Origin: Parastagonospora avenae f. sp. tritici 18332-5
Lineage: Eukaryota > Ascomycota > Dothideomycetes > Pleosporales > Phaeosphaeriaceae
DNA: 64,000 nt
Direction: 5' to 3'
NCBI GenBank assembly: GCA_022559985.1
Contig: JAFJTR010000015.1
Span: 186,001-250,000 of the forward strand
Part shown: positions 13,270 to 23,256 of the stretch, piece after piece
Position numbering within the stretch: the stretch's first letter is position 1
Layout: every line of letters begins with the position of its first letter
Program-made: the position numbers and the translations under genes
Notes under the pieces: generated by a model
Told to the model about the DNA's origin: nothing
Databases searched by the model: none
Seen by the model: the letters and a program-made list of their open reading frames with translations, nothing else

Positions 13270-15443
13270 TCACACCAAATTAATTTTTTTGGTCTCCTTG
13301 AGCAACGTGTAAACCATTCGTCCAGCCTTGTTCCAGCTGGTGAAGGTAAACTTCTTCCCATAATTTCTTGCACCTCTCTGACGTGTGAACGTCGATTCCA
13401 CAACGGCTTTATCAAAGTTGTACCCATGTACTTTGCCGTGACCAACTAGCCTGAAACATCCACCCTCACAACTGCGCAACACCATTGGAGATTGGCAGCC
13501 ATACATGACACAAATGAGGTCGCCCACCTTCGCTCCGTCAGGCATCAACCCCATGTATCATTTCTGAGTGGTAGCAAATTTCTGCGCGAAACATGTTACG
13601 CTCATCTTTGGGAGCCGCGACAGACATTGTATGAAGTTTGAGAGCGCTGCGGACTGCACAATATCATTTAGAGCGTCGACATGCTCGGAGCGCATCTCTT
13701 TCTCAATAATACCAACAGCGAGTTGGAGATGCGCAATCGCCTGAGGAAGCGCGAGGCAACCATGGGGAACCTGATCCTCGGTCCGAGCATCATAGCCGTT
13801 CAATACGCTCCATAACACACTTGATATGCTCTGTCCCGTTGGGTACGGGGCACATGTTTCAGCGTGTCGTACGCATTCTTCACTCCAGATCTTAAGTGAT
13901 TCGAGATGGTCATGCCATCTTGTTGAATGTTCTATAGTGTTCACATTTTGCGGATCGAAGCAGAACATATCGGGATCCTGGGGAATAGTATCGGATGATA
14001 ACGTTTCAATCGTGTCAATGTGTATACCCCTGATCGCCAGCGTGTTCTTATATCCGATCTCGAAACATGCCCCACAACGATTGGTAATCTCACGGGCTAT
14101 GGCATTCCAAAGGTGTGGTTCTTCAGAAGGTTCAGAAGCTCTTGGTAAGGGTCGCCAGGAGTGGCTTTCGTTTTTGTGAATGGGTTCCAAGGGAAGATAG
14201 TCATGGACGGCATGTGGCGTGGGGTTCGCCCAGTCAGCTACCCAGGATGGAAGGTTGCTCGTACTGTTCGGCTCGTACCTTGCGAAACGGAGTATTTCTA
14301 AAGATCTCGAAGTACAGATTATCCCCTTGGTAATGTTGGTAAAGACTTCTTCTTTGGTCAAGGTATAGTCGATTTCGAAAGGACGCCATGGTGATCTTCT
14401 TCCTCCGTCAGAATGCCAGTAGCCCAGCGAGCACGCGTCACTAGCAAGACTGAAAACGCCATAGATCTTATCGAGCGGATTCGTGGCCTCAGCCGACCGT
14501 GTCTCCGCCATGAAGTTCAGCATGGTTTTTTTGAATTTGTGCTGCGCCAGGAAGTCCGCCATTTCGTACTTCGCTTTCACTAAAAAGCTCAGTTGATCAA
14601 GGGCTACTGTCAGCGCCCCCCCCTGACCCTGAAAGCTCGTGTCGATTGGGGTGGAATGCCAAGATTGGCTTCAATATATCAGCTCTGAGCATAGAGTGGA
14701 CGAGTTTGAGGAACAGGTTCGCATCAATAATGTCTTTTCCACACATCATCATTGCCCACCGCGCGGACAGTATCTCTTGAATGATCCACATACGACGGAA
14801 CCAAGGGCGATACAGTAGCTCACTAATCGCTCTCCACCTCTGAGGATGTCGACCTAGCTCTTGCACGAGATATTCTTTGGGCACAGCTCCATCCCAGTCA
14901 AGATGCTGCGCTAGACCGTGAAGTTCGTCAAATGCAAGCTCACTGAACTCATCATTATCTCCTAACCACACCCACACTAGGCTAGCTCTTCTATACATTT
15001 CTTCCATATGCGAGACCTGTCTTGCGCGCTCGGCTAGGCCTTCTTGATTGATACACAGGGCATCGACCCAAATCAATGTCGCTCCTCGTTTTCGCAGGTG
15101 CAGCAACGCCAGATACAGGTTCTCGGAAACGAGCGTGACCCTTCCATGCAACTGGATGGGTATCGAGGGGGCAGCTGTTCCCCAGGTGTACGAAAGCGCC
15201 GCATAGTCTTTCACAGAGCCCAACTCTACGTACAAGAAGTCGCAGGAAATTGTGCTCAGTGTATTCCCAGCTCGTATTTGTAATAGGCGGATCTCTCTAT
15301 CGCGAAGGGGGCGCCGCCTTTTAGTTGAATACTGAAGCTTCCGCTGCAAATAAACCGCTGGGCTTGATGTTAAATAATGTAATTGTCAGTTCTGGAAGAT
15401 CCACATACTCCTGAGGTCGCGCAGTGGCTTCGATCGGATCCAT
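13270..15443 (-). pseudogene. HET-domain (heterokaryon incompatibility) gene, disrupted
   Basis: HET proteins trigger cell death after fusion of incompatible hyphae. The HET block is clear: YAALSYTWG, then LIWVDALCINQ, then VWVWLGD and RMWIIQEI, within 15343-14620. A likely first exon starts with ATG at 15443 and an intron ends at 15344 (TTTGCAG); the in-phase donor is a weak GTGGAT at 15404, while a better GTATGT at 15408 is out of phase, so the 5' end is unsettled. The frame shifts at a run of eight G (minus strand; 14616-14623): seven G would keep one frame through the gene. An in-frame TGA at 13558-13560 then interrupts a conserved Q-K-x-Y-M-G-L segment, after which 95 typical C-terminal codons continue to 13270. 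The total length suits an intact HET gene. The frameshift could be an assembly error; the stop less likely so. Confidence 0.85.
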
Positions 15444-16111
15444 AGCTTGCCTAAGAAGTGAACACGAAATTGGCGCGCCATGCGTCTCCGAGCAATTTGA
15501 TAGCCATGCATTTCATGCGACTACTAAGATTCAGGTGAAGGAACGTGTAGTTGCTCTATCTTCGATGAGATTGTAAGGCAGTTGTTTTCCATGTGACCAT
15601 TTTCAGACCGTGAAACGAGGCTGTGCCGCAGGGGCGCAGCTCAAACTCAAGCGATAGCTATAGGGGCCAGAATCACCAGCAATCACGCGGTGGTACGCTA
15701 AGCAAGGGATGTACGAACCACATGAGTCGAATTTTTTCTCAAGTGAAGACAGAGTCTTTGCTAACATTAGTGTAGGTTCTATAATTGAGGCTGCATCGTG
15801 TCTAGCACTTCGATGTCAGGGAATTAAAAAGAATGAAGAAAAAATCACTGTCCTAGCATGATCAGCGACAAAATGACGAAAATGGTAAATAACACTTGTT
15901 GAGCTCGGGTCTTGTTAGTACCAGTACAGACTCAGTTAGTGCTTACCGCCATAGCGCAGCTCAACAAGATGAGGAAACAATAATAGAATGTAGCAAGTTT
16001 CGGAACCAGGATTTTCGTTCTTTATGACGATCGAGGGGGGTAAAATTTTGCTGATTATATACAATAACAAAATCCACAACCCCATCAAATATCTTGAGGT
16101 CACACTCGCAC
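15444..16111. other. Intergenic upstream of the tRNA gene
   Basis: No protein gene seen. TATATA at 16056-16061 lies about 50 bp before the tRNA 5' end and may help pol III initiation; that is inference only. Confidence 0.5.
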
Positions 16112-16239
16112 GGGCTCGTGGTTTAGTGGTATAATACTCCCTTAGCATGGGAGTGGTCCGGGGTTCGAGTAAGTGCAAACTCTACACCTCATTCAGTTCG
16201 ATTCGCATGTCTGACAAGATATAGTTCCCCGCGAGTCCA
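16112..16239 (+). tRNA. tRNA-Ala(AGC) split in the T-loop by a 56-nt intron-like insert
   Basis: Exonic parts are 16112-16168 and 16225-16239, together 72 nt with a full cloverleaf. Acceptor stem GGGCTCG/CGAGTCC has seven pairs including G3-U70, the classic alanine identity pair, and discriminator A. D-arm GTTT-AGTGGTA-TAAT; anticodon stem CTCCC/GGGAG with loop TTAGCAT, anticodon AGC; variable loop TGGTC; T-stem CGGGG/CCCCG with loop TTCGATT once the insert is removed. The A box is near consensus (TGGTTTAGTGG). The B box is cut after GGTTCGA, though the insert's first two bases keep a partial match. A T6 pol III terminator follows. The insert is not at the canonical 37/38 site, so the normal tRNA-splicing endonuclease would not be expected to remove it. 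Confidence 0.88.
16169..16224 (+). other. Spliceosomal-type intron inside the tRNA-Ala T-loop
   Basis: 56 nt, starting GTAAGT (16169-16174), with CTGAC (16211-16215) ten bases before a terminal TAG (16222-16224). Length, donor, branch site, branch-acceptor distance and acceptor all match the protein-gene introns in this window (many are 54-58 nt). Exact excision between A168 and T225 restores a standard 7-nt T-loop. Whether it is spliced is not known from sequence. Confidence 0.75.
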
Positions 16240-16250
16240 TCTGATCATCC

Positions 16251-16256
16251 TTTTTT
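16251..16256 (+). terminator. Pol III T6 terminator of the tRNA gene
   Basis: A run of six T begins 12 nt after the discriminator base, where a pol III terminator is expected. It shows that the 3' part of the tRNA is in its original setting. Confidence 0.75.
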
Positions 16257-16997
16257 GCGCGAGCGTGGACTTGGGAGTTCGATACGGCTCATGCTGTCCA
16301 TTGGTTTTTTTTTCCAACATCACTGCTTATGATATTTGAAAGCGCCGCGAAGGGGCTTGTGTTGTTTAGATGCTTTTAGTCTTCTATGGATACTCATCGA
16401 GCTTATCCTACCGGACTACACGCGACTTTGTAAGTGCCACAGACTTCAATATTGAAAGGCGCCACACGAGACACAAGAGATTATCGCACCAAAAACGCAC
16501 GTAGACTGTGATTTTGCATTACTGGAGCTGCCTTTGCTTCGCTCCTTTACGTACAAGCCTTTACTACTTCCTCATTTCTCTCCCATGCTAAACCTGCCTC
16601 CTCACGCCCTCTCCCCTTCCGAAGAAGCCGAGAGCCCTCCAAAAATTGAGAAAAATGCATGCGGTGGTATCCCAATGTCCAAGTCTCAACGTGCGCCGAG
16701 CCCATATATGATCATGATATGCTACCGTCCAAACGCCCCACGCTAAATCCCACTCACACCAAGGAGAAAGAAGGAAGAGAAACGAGAAAGCGACTCCACT
16801 TCTTCAGCTCTTGTAGGGCACCCAGGAATCGTCGCCGCGGAACTGGCGGAGGCTGATTCATGGACTGCCTAACCACTTCTGGTTCAGGCTCTACCCTGCG
16901 AGACCATACAAGTGTTAGCTGAGTCATGGTAAGGAAATACAATGATGCGATACAAAAGCGATACGAAAGCGAAACAATTGCAAAAAGGGGAGAAGGG
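16257..16997. other. Intergenic between tRNA and SIZ gene 3' end
   Basis: No separate gene is supported. On the minus strand at 16939-16895 there is an intron-like stretch (GTATTT ... GCTAAC ... TCGCAG) that could belong to a 3' UTR or an alternative last exon of the neighbouring SUMO ligase, reaching as far as about 16755. Confidence 0.4.
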
Positions 16998-18956
16998 TCA
17001 AGGGGAAGAGCTGAGCCAAGCAGGATTTTGTGACGTCCCTTGTCCAGGATATGGCGGCCGTGAGTTCGGTGGCGGTGGTCTGTATGATCCATATCCAGAT
17101 CGATCAGGCGGAGTTGATGGCGGGCGAGAGTAATCGTGACGGGAACTGGAATGCATGCCATGATATGAGGGCGGCATTGGACGGCTGTGGGCTGCGGAGT
17201 GGGAAAGGGGAGGTAGTTGATACCGACGAGTATGGTCAGGGACGCTATTAGGAGTACTGTACGCTACCTTCTTAGCTGGCCTTACAGGCTCATCATCGTC
17301 ACTCAGCGTCAAGTCAACCACCGGAGCGGACCTCTTGTTCGATCGCGGAGCTGTCGATGTCTCCCGAGAGGGTATTGGAGGCGTGCTGAGCGAAACGGGT
17401 GTTGGTGCGGCTTCGCTCTTAATGGCTGTCACACGATCGCGGTAATCCGAAATTTCGACCAGATCCTCGTCGCTGTCGTCGTCGTGAGCACTGTAGCCGT
17501 TTTTCCGTGGTGGCGATGGAGCCTTGTCGGTCGACCAGTCCCCGTTGGGTTTGATGGTCACCTGATCTGCGTTCCGTACTTTGCGCAGAATCTCTTCGAC
17601 GTATTGATCTACAGCAAGACCTTCGTAAGATATCGCCTTGTTGCAAATCGGGCACGTCCATGTTGGTGCCTGTTCCTGTAATTGCAAGAATGAGTCGGCA
17701 TCGAAGCACTGGTTGTGCGTGCAGACAGTCGATCTGCACGGGGTGCTGATTCTCAACGTCGAGATGGGGTCCTTGAGCGACATGACCATGGAATCGAATT
17801 CAATATCGGGATCGTTGGCCTTTTCCGCCATCTCATTCAGGACCGACTGCCTGGATATGACGTTGCGCTGTTTTATCCGCTGGGTCAATTCCTCAACAGA
17901 AAACTTCCTCACCATGTAGACAAAGAGGTTGTACTTCTGAGGTTCTGTAAGTATGTGTTCACATGAGAGTGAGTTGAAAGGGGATAAGAAACCTCCGGCG
18001 TGCGACTTGCCTTTTGCGTCAGCGCATAGGTGACGACGAGGTTGTTGCGATAATTGGCCGGCGTAATGCGCACCTGGCTGGTGATGTCTGCTGGTCGCGT
18101 CGAGCCTGGCTTATTCTTCAAGCCCTTGTAGTTCGCCTTGACTTCCTCGCCATTGATGCGCACCTCAATCTGCGAAGGAAATGTGATGTCCAGACGCGTA
18201 AAGGCCGCTAATGGCTGCTCCGTGGCGCCGAACAGTAGCAGGCGCAACGATGGGTCGGCCTTGAGACGTGCGGATTGGCTGTCGTTTAGTATCAGATTCC
18301 GCGTGCAGTTCTGGCGATGACTTGGTGAGGCTGCAGATGTCAGCATACGCCACACTTTCAGATTGGAGGGCATACCGTCTAGATTGATGCTGCTGAGGAC
18401 GAGCTCGCGAATTTCAAAGAAGGGGCTATCCTTGAAGAAGTACTGGGGTCCTAGTCACCATTAGCTGCGTGCCCGGGCGATGGCTGGAGGGCCTGTGGGC
18501 GTACGGGACGGCATCTGTGGCGGAGGATACGGCTGATACGCTCCGCTGCTCTGATAGCCGTTGGTCATGCTGTAGCCGCTTGAAGCTGGAGCAGAGGGCT
18601 GGGCGTAGGAAGGCGCGGCGGGACTGCTGCTGGTCGCGGCTGAGGGTGCGTCGCCGTGGTTTTGTACGCGGTACTGCAGCCTCCGCAGAGCCTCGGCGTC
18701 GTTCTTGTAGACAGCATTGGTGATGACTGGTGAGGGTGAAGTCAGCATATGGCGATAGGGACGAGAAACAGCGCCCATGGGTGAAGGGAAAGCGCAAGCG
18801 AGAGCACTTACGGCCAACAACGCGGGCCTGCAGTGCGGCCTTGTTCCCGGTCTGCGACGTGCCCTCCTCTTTGCAGATCTTTTTGAGGTCGTTGTTGATT
18901 AGCGTCTTGGAGCGCTCTGTAATGCCAGCGGCCATGTGCTGTAGACTGGAAGTCAT
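16998..18956 (-). CDS. SIZ1: SUMO E3 ligase, SIZ/PIAS family
   Basis: Transfers SUMO from the E2 to nuclear targets. Five exons (18956-18812, 18726-18505, 18450-18376, 18330-18011, 17936-16998) give 566 aa with consistent phases. Domains in order: SAP-type DNA-binding helix pair near residues 12-46; a Ser/Gln/Pro-rich linker; a PINIT domain over roughly residues 130-260; an SP-RING with Cys321-Cys326-His328-Cys331 and Cys349-Cys352; and a disordered tail with a VVDLTLSDDDE SUMO-interacting motif near residue 465. The fourth intron (18010-17937) begins AAG/GCAAGT, a perfect GC-type donor. The second (18504-18451) uses a GTACGC donor and an unusual branch site, so the exon 2/3 join is the least certain. 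The 5' end faces the DUF2423 gene across about 600 bp. Confidence 0.9.
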
Positions 18957-19561
18957 GGTGGCCTACAGTCGCGGGCGGTATCGCTACCGAAGTGGAAGCT
19001 GGTCGAGGCGGTGGTGGAACGCTACCAGATGATGTCGGCGCGAGAAAGCATTGGAGGCTGCGAACTTGGGCGTGGGCTCTGCTAAAAGGCGACGCAGAGT
19101 GAGAGGCGACGTGAAGGGCGAATATCGGGGTGCTTTGTGAGGCGCCTTCCTGCTTCCTGCGGTCCAACGTCTGCTCGCGACTTCCTTAAACTTGGGCGAA
19201 TACGGGTCCGGTGGCACAAACACAACGCAAGACAGACACAGAGCGGCGAATGCGGGCTAAGGCGCGCGTCTCCGTGCGACGGGGTGAGGCTATAGATACT
19301 CTGTTGCCGTCGACTGCAGCGGCGGCTCTCGCGGCGAGGGCCTCTCTTCCCACCTTGTCGTCTCAAAGTCAGCGTCACTAGGCGACGCGCACCGGCACCA
19401 CGGCGGCGCACGGGTACCGCAATCGATAGCCTGGCCCGACTTGCCACCAAAAATTCCGCGCCGAACTTTTTCCCCACCCGACCGCCAACTTTACCACCAG
19501 CTTCACTCGCCTCGCACACAACAACAGAAGGAACGACCCCCGCCCACAACACACAGCAAGA
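18957..19561. promoter_or_regulatory. Shared promoter region between SIZ1 and the DUF2423 gene
   Basis: The two genes start in opposite directions from this 605-bp stretch. Long open frames crossing it on the minus strand have no ATG-led domain and run antisense to the DUF2423 gene. No clear binding site can be named. Confidence 0.5.
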
Positions 19562-20211
19562 ATGGCAAAAGGCGCACGCGCAAGCAGTAAGAAGGCGAAC
19601 CGCACCAAGTTGCGCGCCCGTGTATTTGGTCCCGCAGACAAAGCTCGCGCCGAGCGCATTCACGCGAAACTTCTTGAGACAATCCAGCAACCAAAGCCTG
19701 AGAAGACCAATATGGACACCACCGAGGATTGTAAGTTGATCCATCTCCATTCTTGCAGTGACTTGGCTAACGTACCTGTAGCCACCGCGGCGACCAAAGA
19801 GGATGACTTTCCCAAAGGTTCGTCTTTCCTCACTGCCCCCATACCACACTCCCTGTCAGACCCTTCCAACACCAAGTTTGACCCCACACGTGACAGCTGC
19901 GAGTTGAGGAATCTCTGCTTTCAGCTGGGACTGTGCTCTGACGTCCTTGGCTTCACCGAGGAAGGAGCACTCCAAGTTGCCTTTGACCCGCTTCCACCGC
20001 ACTGGTTGAGTGAGAATCATAGGCTAACAGTCACCTGACAGAGATGGATGTCGACGGCGCTGCCAAAGCCTCCACCAAGAAAGGAAACAAGGACAAGAGC
20101 CAGACGCGGAAACAGCTTCGCCGGAAGTCGATAAACAAGATCTCTTTCCCGGCCTCGCGAGGCAAGGGTGCCCTGAAGCCATTCACCGGTGGCCGCGTTA
20201 AGAAGAGGTGA
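19562..20211 (+). CDS. Small basic nucleolar protein, DUF2423 (YBL028C-like)
   Basis: Likely a ribosome-biogenesis protein of the nucleolus. Three exons: 19562-19730, 19782-19817, 20042-20211, giving 124 aa. The N-terminus MAKGARASSKKANRTKLRAR is the conserved DUF2423 opening, followed by VFGPADKARAERIHAKLLE. The C-terminus is very basic (TRKQLRRKS, then GGRVKKR before the TGA) and fits nucleolar targeting. Intron 1 is ordinary (51 nt, GTAAGT, GCTAAC, GTAG). Intron 2 is long for this window (224 nt) with a GTTCGT donor, and the tiny 36-nt middle exon depends on it, so the middle of the model is less sure than the ends. The function is inferred from the yeast homologue class. Confidence 0.82.
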
Positions 20212-21602
20212 TGAGTCACGAATTGCATATACACGGCGTTTACATCGGATTCAGCATACCATGGCGTTGGGAAAATTTTCGTTATTATGGAAGACCGTCA
20301 AGGTCATGGAAGATACCACTTCGAAGTAGCATGTCGAGATAGCAAAATCACAAAGCTGCACCGGTCAGTACCGGTGACTGCCCTAGCGTTCCTTCCCTAT
20401 CATTGCGTGATGACCCTATTCTGCTGCTGATGTTGTGTGCAGAATGTAACACACTCTGTATCTACAACAACCAAATCAAGGAGCTCTGCTCCGTCCTTTT
20501 AGATGGAATACTACCCACCCCACGATAACCTAGCTGATCGTCTGATCTGACCTCATGTACCGTGGCCTCATGTACCGCACTCGCTCTTCACCCCTTTAAT
20601 CCAAGCCTTTCTTTCTCCAGTACTCTCAGACGACCACCGGCGCAATTATTCTACACCGCATCGATTGCGCCATCGCTGCTCTCATTTCCTCGACGATGTG
20701 CTGTGCTGTATCTGATAGCGGGATATTTGGCCGTGATATTGCCACTTACCTTCACGTTTGTTGCGGTGAGCATCATGCAGGGTGCGACAAGCAGGTGCGC
20801 AATCTCGCGCATATGAGACTGACAGATGCCTTATGAGACTTTTCTTCTCATCGCTTCCAGTCTGCTTTGCTATGCGAATCGTTATTGTTACGTCGCATCT
20901 TCACAGCGTCGAAGCAGTGTGAGCAAGTGAGCAGTTGAGATACCAACACGGCACATCTGCAATCGTGAGCATCTCATGGAACAATTCATATGGAAGAGCT
21001 AACGTCTGACGGTTCTCAGCTTACGCCGCAATGGATGCAATTGTGGGCGGTGGGTCGCAAGAAGGCCCACCATGTCACCTTCATCTTTCTAGACAAGCAG
21101 GCTCAGGGGCTCTTCAAGGACATGTAACGCCGCATTCAAACAATGGTGTGTGCTGTCTTTACAGATATAAGCATACTCTTGCGTGTAGCTGATTTTCTTC
21201 AGGTCGCCGCGTGCTGCATTAGCCATTGTCGTCCGAAAGCCCTCCACCCTCACCTTCACCATCACCCAGCACCTGTCCCGTCCACGCCTCATGCTCCTAC
21301 TATCAGACCCACATGCACGAGGCTACAGCCAAACCATCGTTTCGCTTGCCTTAATCGCTGCTATCTGTTGCCTGATTCGACAACGCCTGCCTATCAGGAC
21401 GCAGCAAGATCCCCCAAGTGAAAGTGACCTGCAGCATGGCCGCAGCACTCTCCCCCCAGCCCCCTTTTTCAAGCGGATTATCTAATACCCAGCCACCTAC
21501 AAAGAATTTGTCTCTTCGTTATCGACTGCGAAATTGATCCCTCTTCATTACACTCCACTCCTGCTACTTCCTTGTAGTACTACTACAATCAATAACTGCA
21601 AC
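20212..21602. other. Intergenic
   Basis: 1.4 kb without a supportable gene. There is an ACCGGT-CAGT-ACCGGT inverted repeat near 20361-20378. The last 150 bp are pyrimidine-rich and lead to the ATG at 21603. Short frames here are not conserved-looking. Confidence 0.5.
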
Positions 21603-22751
21603 ATGTCCTACACCAGCAACACCGACCTGGCGCTCGCCGGCTACGAATACAAGAAAACCCGTCTCCCCACGCAGATGCCTCTATTGCTTCAGGGCGACCA
21701 TGGATACACATTCCACCCCTGTCGTCCTCGCTACACCCTCCCCGCTCACGCTGACCCTGCCCTTGACAGCTTCTTCAAGGAGCACCCTAAAGGCTCTCAG
21801 CAACTTGGATGGTACTCTCCACCTGCCTCCGAGTATGCTGAGAGCCTCCAAAGTGACTCTGAGGAGGTGGTCTTGTCCGCCGATTCCACCACTGAAGACC
21901 GCCCCGCTACGCCAGAAGTCGAGGCCACAGTCGCCGAAAACGCTCGTTTGAGGGCCATGGTGATGGCGTTGGGTGAGCGAGTGACCCAGCTCGAGGCCGC
22001 TGTCGCGCTCAAGACCTCGTCCAAGCATCAGCCCATCCATCCTCCTACCACTCCACACAAGAGGCGCGCATCGCGTATAAACGACCCGGCCTCATCAAAG
22101 TATACCCCGATGACGCCACAGTCAATAGGCCCAATAGAGGCCATGTGGAGTCCCGGAGTGACGTCAGAGCAGCGTCTTGCCATCGCCAGGGGCCAGATGA
22201 GGTCTTCTGCCTCGCCTGCTGCTCCTATGCCAGTTCCGGGCTCCGTCATGAGCCCTCAAACCTCTACTTCAAGTCCAGCTGCCACCATCCCCAAGGGTCC
22301 TACACCCAAGCAAAAGCCGGCTACCAAGAAGACGAGCGCTTCTCGCGTGAAGAAGACTTCGGTGCCAAAGAAGGCTCGCGTTGCCAAGGTTCGCCCTGTC
22401 AGTGAGCTCGACCCGCTCAACTTCGCTTCTCTGGGCGCCGAGGAGAAAGCCAGCATCCTCCAACCTCTCCTTCAGGGCATCGACCCCTTTACTGGCACTG
22501 CCCTCCCCGTATCCGCTTCTGTTCCAGCGAGCATACAGAGCGAGGTTATGCCTGCTCCAGCGACTGCCATCTCCACCGCTGGTCACATGACAGGTGACGA
22601 GTTCAATGCACTTCTCAACTTCACGACTGGTGACGACATTGCCTACAACTACAGCCAAGTCGACCACTTCGGCAACTTCGATGCTGCCGCCCGTCAGCGT
22701 GAGGCCTTGGAGAAGCACGAGAAACGCGTGGCTGAGGGTTGCCGGCGTTAA
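21603..22751 (+). CDS. Hypothetical protein with short coiled coil and basic Lys/Ala/Pro segment
   Basis: Single exon, 382 aa, starting at the first in-frame ATG (CAACATG context). I do not recognise the family. Features: a Ser/Glu-rich acidic stretch near residues 80-110, a probable coiled coil (VAENARLRAMVMALGERV, about residues 108-130), a disordered Pro/Ser region, and at about residues 215-265 a histone H1-like run of Lys, Ala, Thr and Pro (KKTSASRVKKTSVPKKARVAK) that suggests nucleic-acid contact or nuclear location. The final 60 residues look folded (GDEFNALLNFTTGDDIAYNY). No signal peptide or membrane span. The next gene on the same strand begins about 500 bp later. Confidence 0.75.
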   Translation: MSYTSNTDLALAGYEYKKTRLPTQMPLLLQGDHGYTFHPCRPRYTLPAHADPALDSFFKEHPKGSQQLGWYSPPASEYAESLQSDSEEVVLSADSTTEDRPATPEVEATVAENARLRAMVMALGERVTQLEAAVALKTSSKHQPIHPPTTPHKRRASRINDPASSKYTPMTPQSIGPIEAMWSPGVTSEQRLAIARGQMRSSASPAAPMPVPGSVMSPQTSTSSPAATIPKGPTPKQKPATKKTSASRVKKTSVPKKARVAKVRPVSELDPLNFASLGAEEKASILQPLLQGIDPFTGTALPVSASVPASIQSEVMPAPATAISTAGHMTGDEFNALLNFTTGDDIAYNYSQVDHFGNFDAAARQREALEKHEKRVAEGCRR

Positions 22752-23256
22752 TTCTGGGGTGGAAGAAGAGGTACAATCAAGATAGTGAAGGCAGGGAGGT
22801 TGGCATCATGGACAGGGCATTGTGAGAGTCAAGATGTGTGAGATACTACATAGTACACATTTCTCGATAGTAATTTCATCATTCGAAGAGGTTAACCCCA
22901 CGTCTACTGATGTTGATTCCCACGTTCGCAGTGAAAGTGAGCATCCAGTGAGTACCCAACCACCTACAAACGGGCGAATTATTCTTTCACTATCCCACGT
23001 GCATGCCGCCGCCGACCTTCGGAGTTTTCCCCAACTTCCATGTGTTAGTGAGCAAACGCACAGCTTCATCTGTTGTCTCCTTCCCCGTCGCACCCCTCGC
23101 GCCTTCCCCCACCGCCTCCCCTCCGCCCACACCGCGCTTCTTGGACCCCGCAGATCTGTTTTGATCATAGCTGATGACGCGACTATCGCGTATAGTTCTT
23201 GCGCAACTCTCGCACTACGCCTTTTACCCAACATATCAACCCGTCAACTCTTCAAC

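Noticed and set aside
13558..13560. Programmed stop-codon readthrough of the HET gene
   Set aside because: The stop is followed by TAC, not the CTA context used for TGA readthrough in fungi, and the gene also has a frameshift.
16169..16224. Ordinary tRNA intron
   Set aside because: Canonical nuclear tRNA introns lie between positions 37 and 38; this one is in the T-loop and has mRNA-intron signals. The anticodon arm is uninterrupted.
19082..19849. 255-codon minus-strand frame
   Set aside because: Runs antisense through exon 1 of the DUF2423 gene and the shared promoter; composition is Arg/Cys-rich and unlike a protein.
22834..23256. N-terminal extension of the 23257 gene
   Set aside because: The frame is open to an ATG at 22834, but the extension is low-quality (His/Ser/Leu-rich, Cys runs) and looks like promoter sequence; kept only as an alternative.
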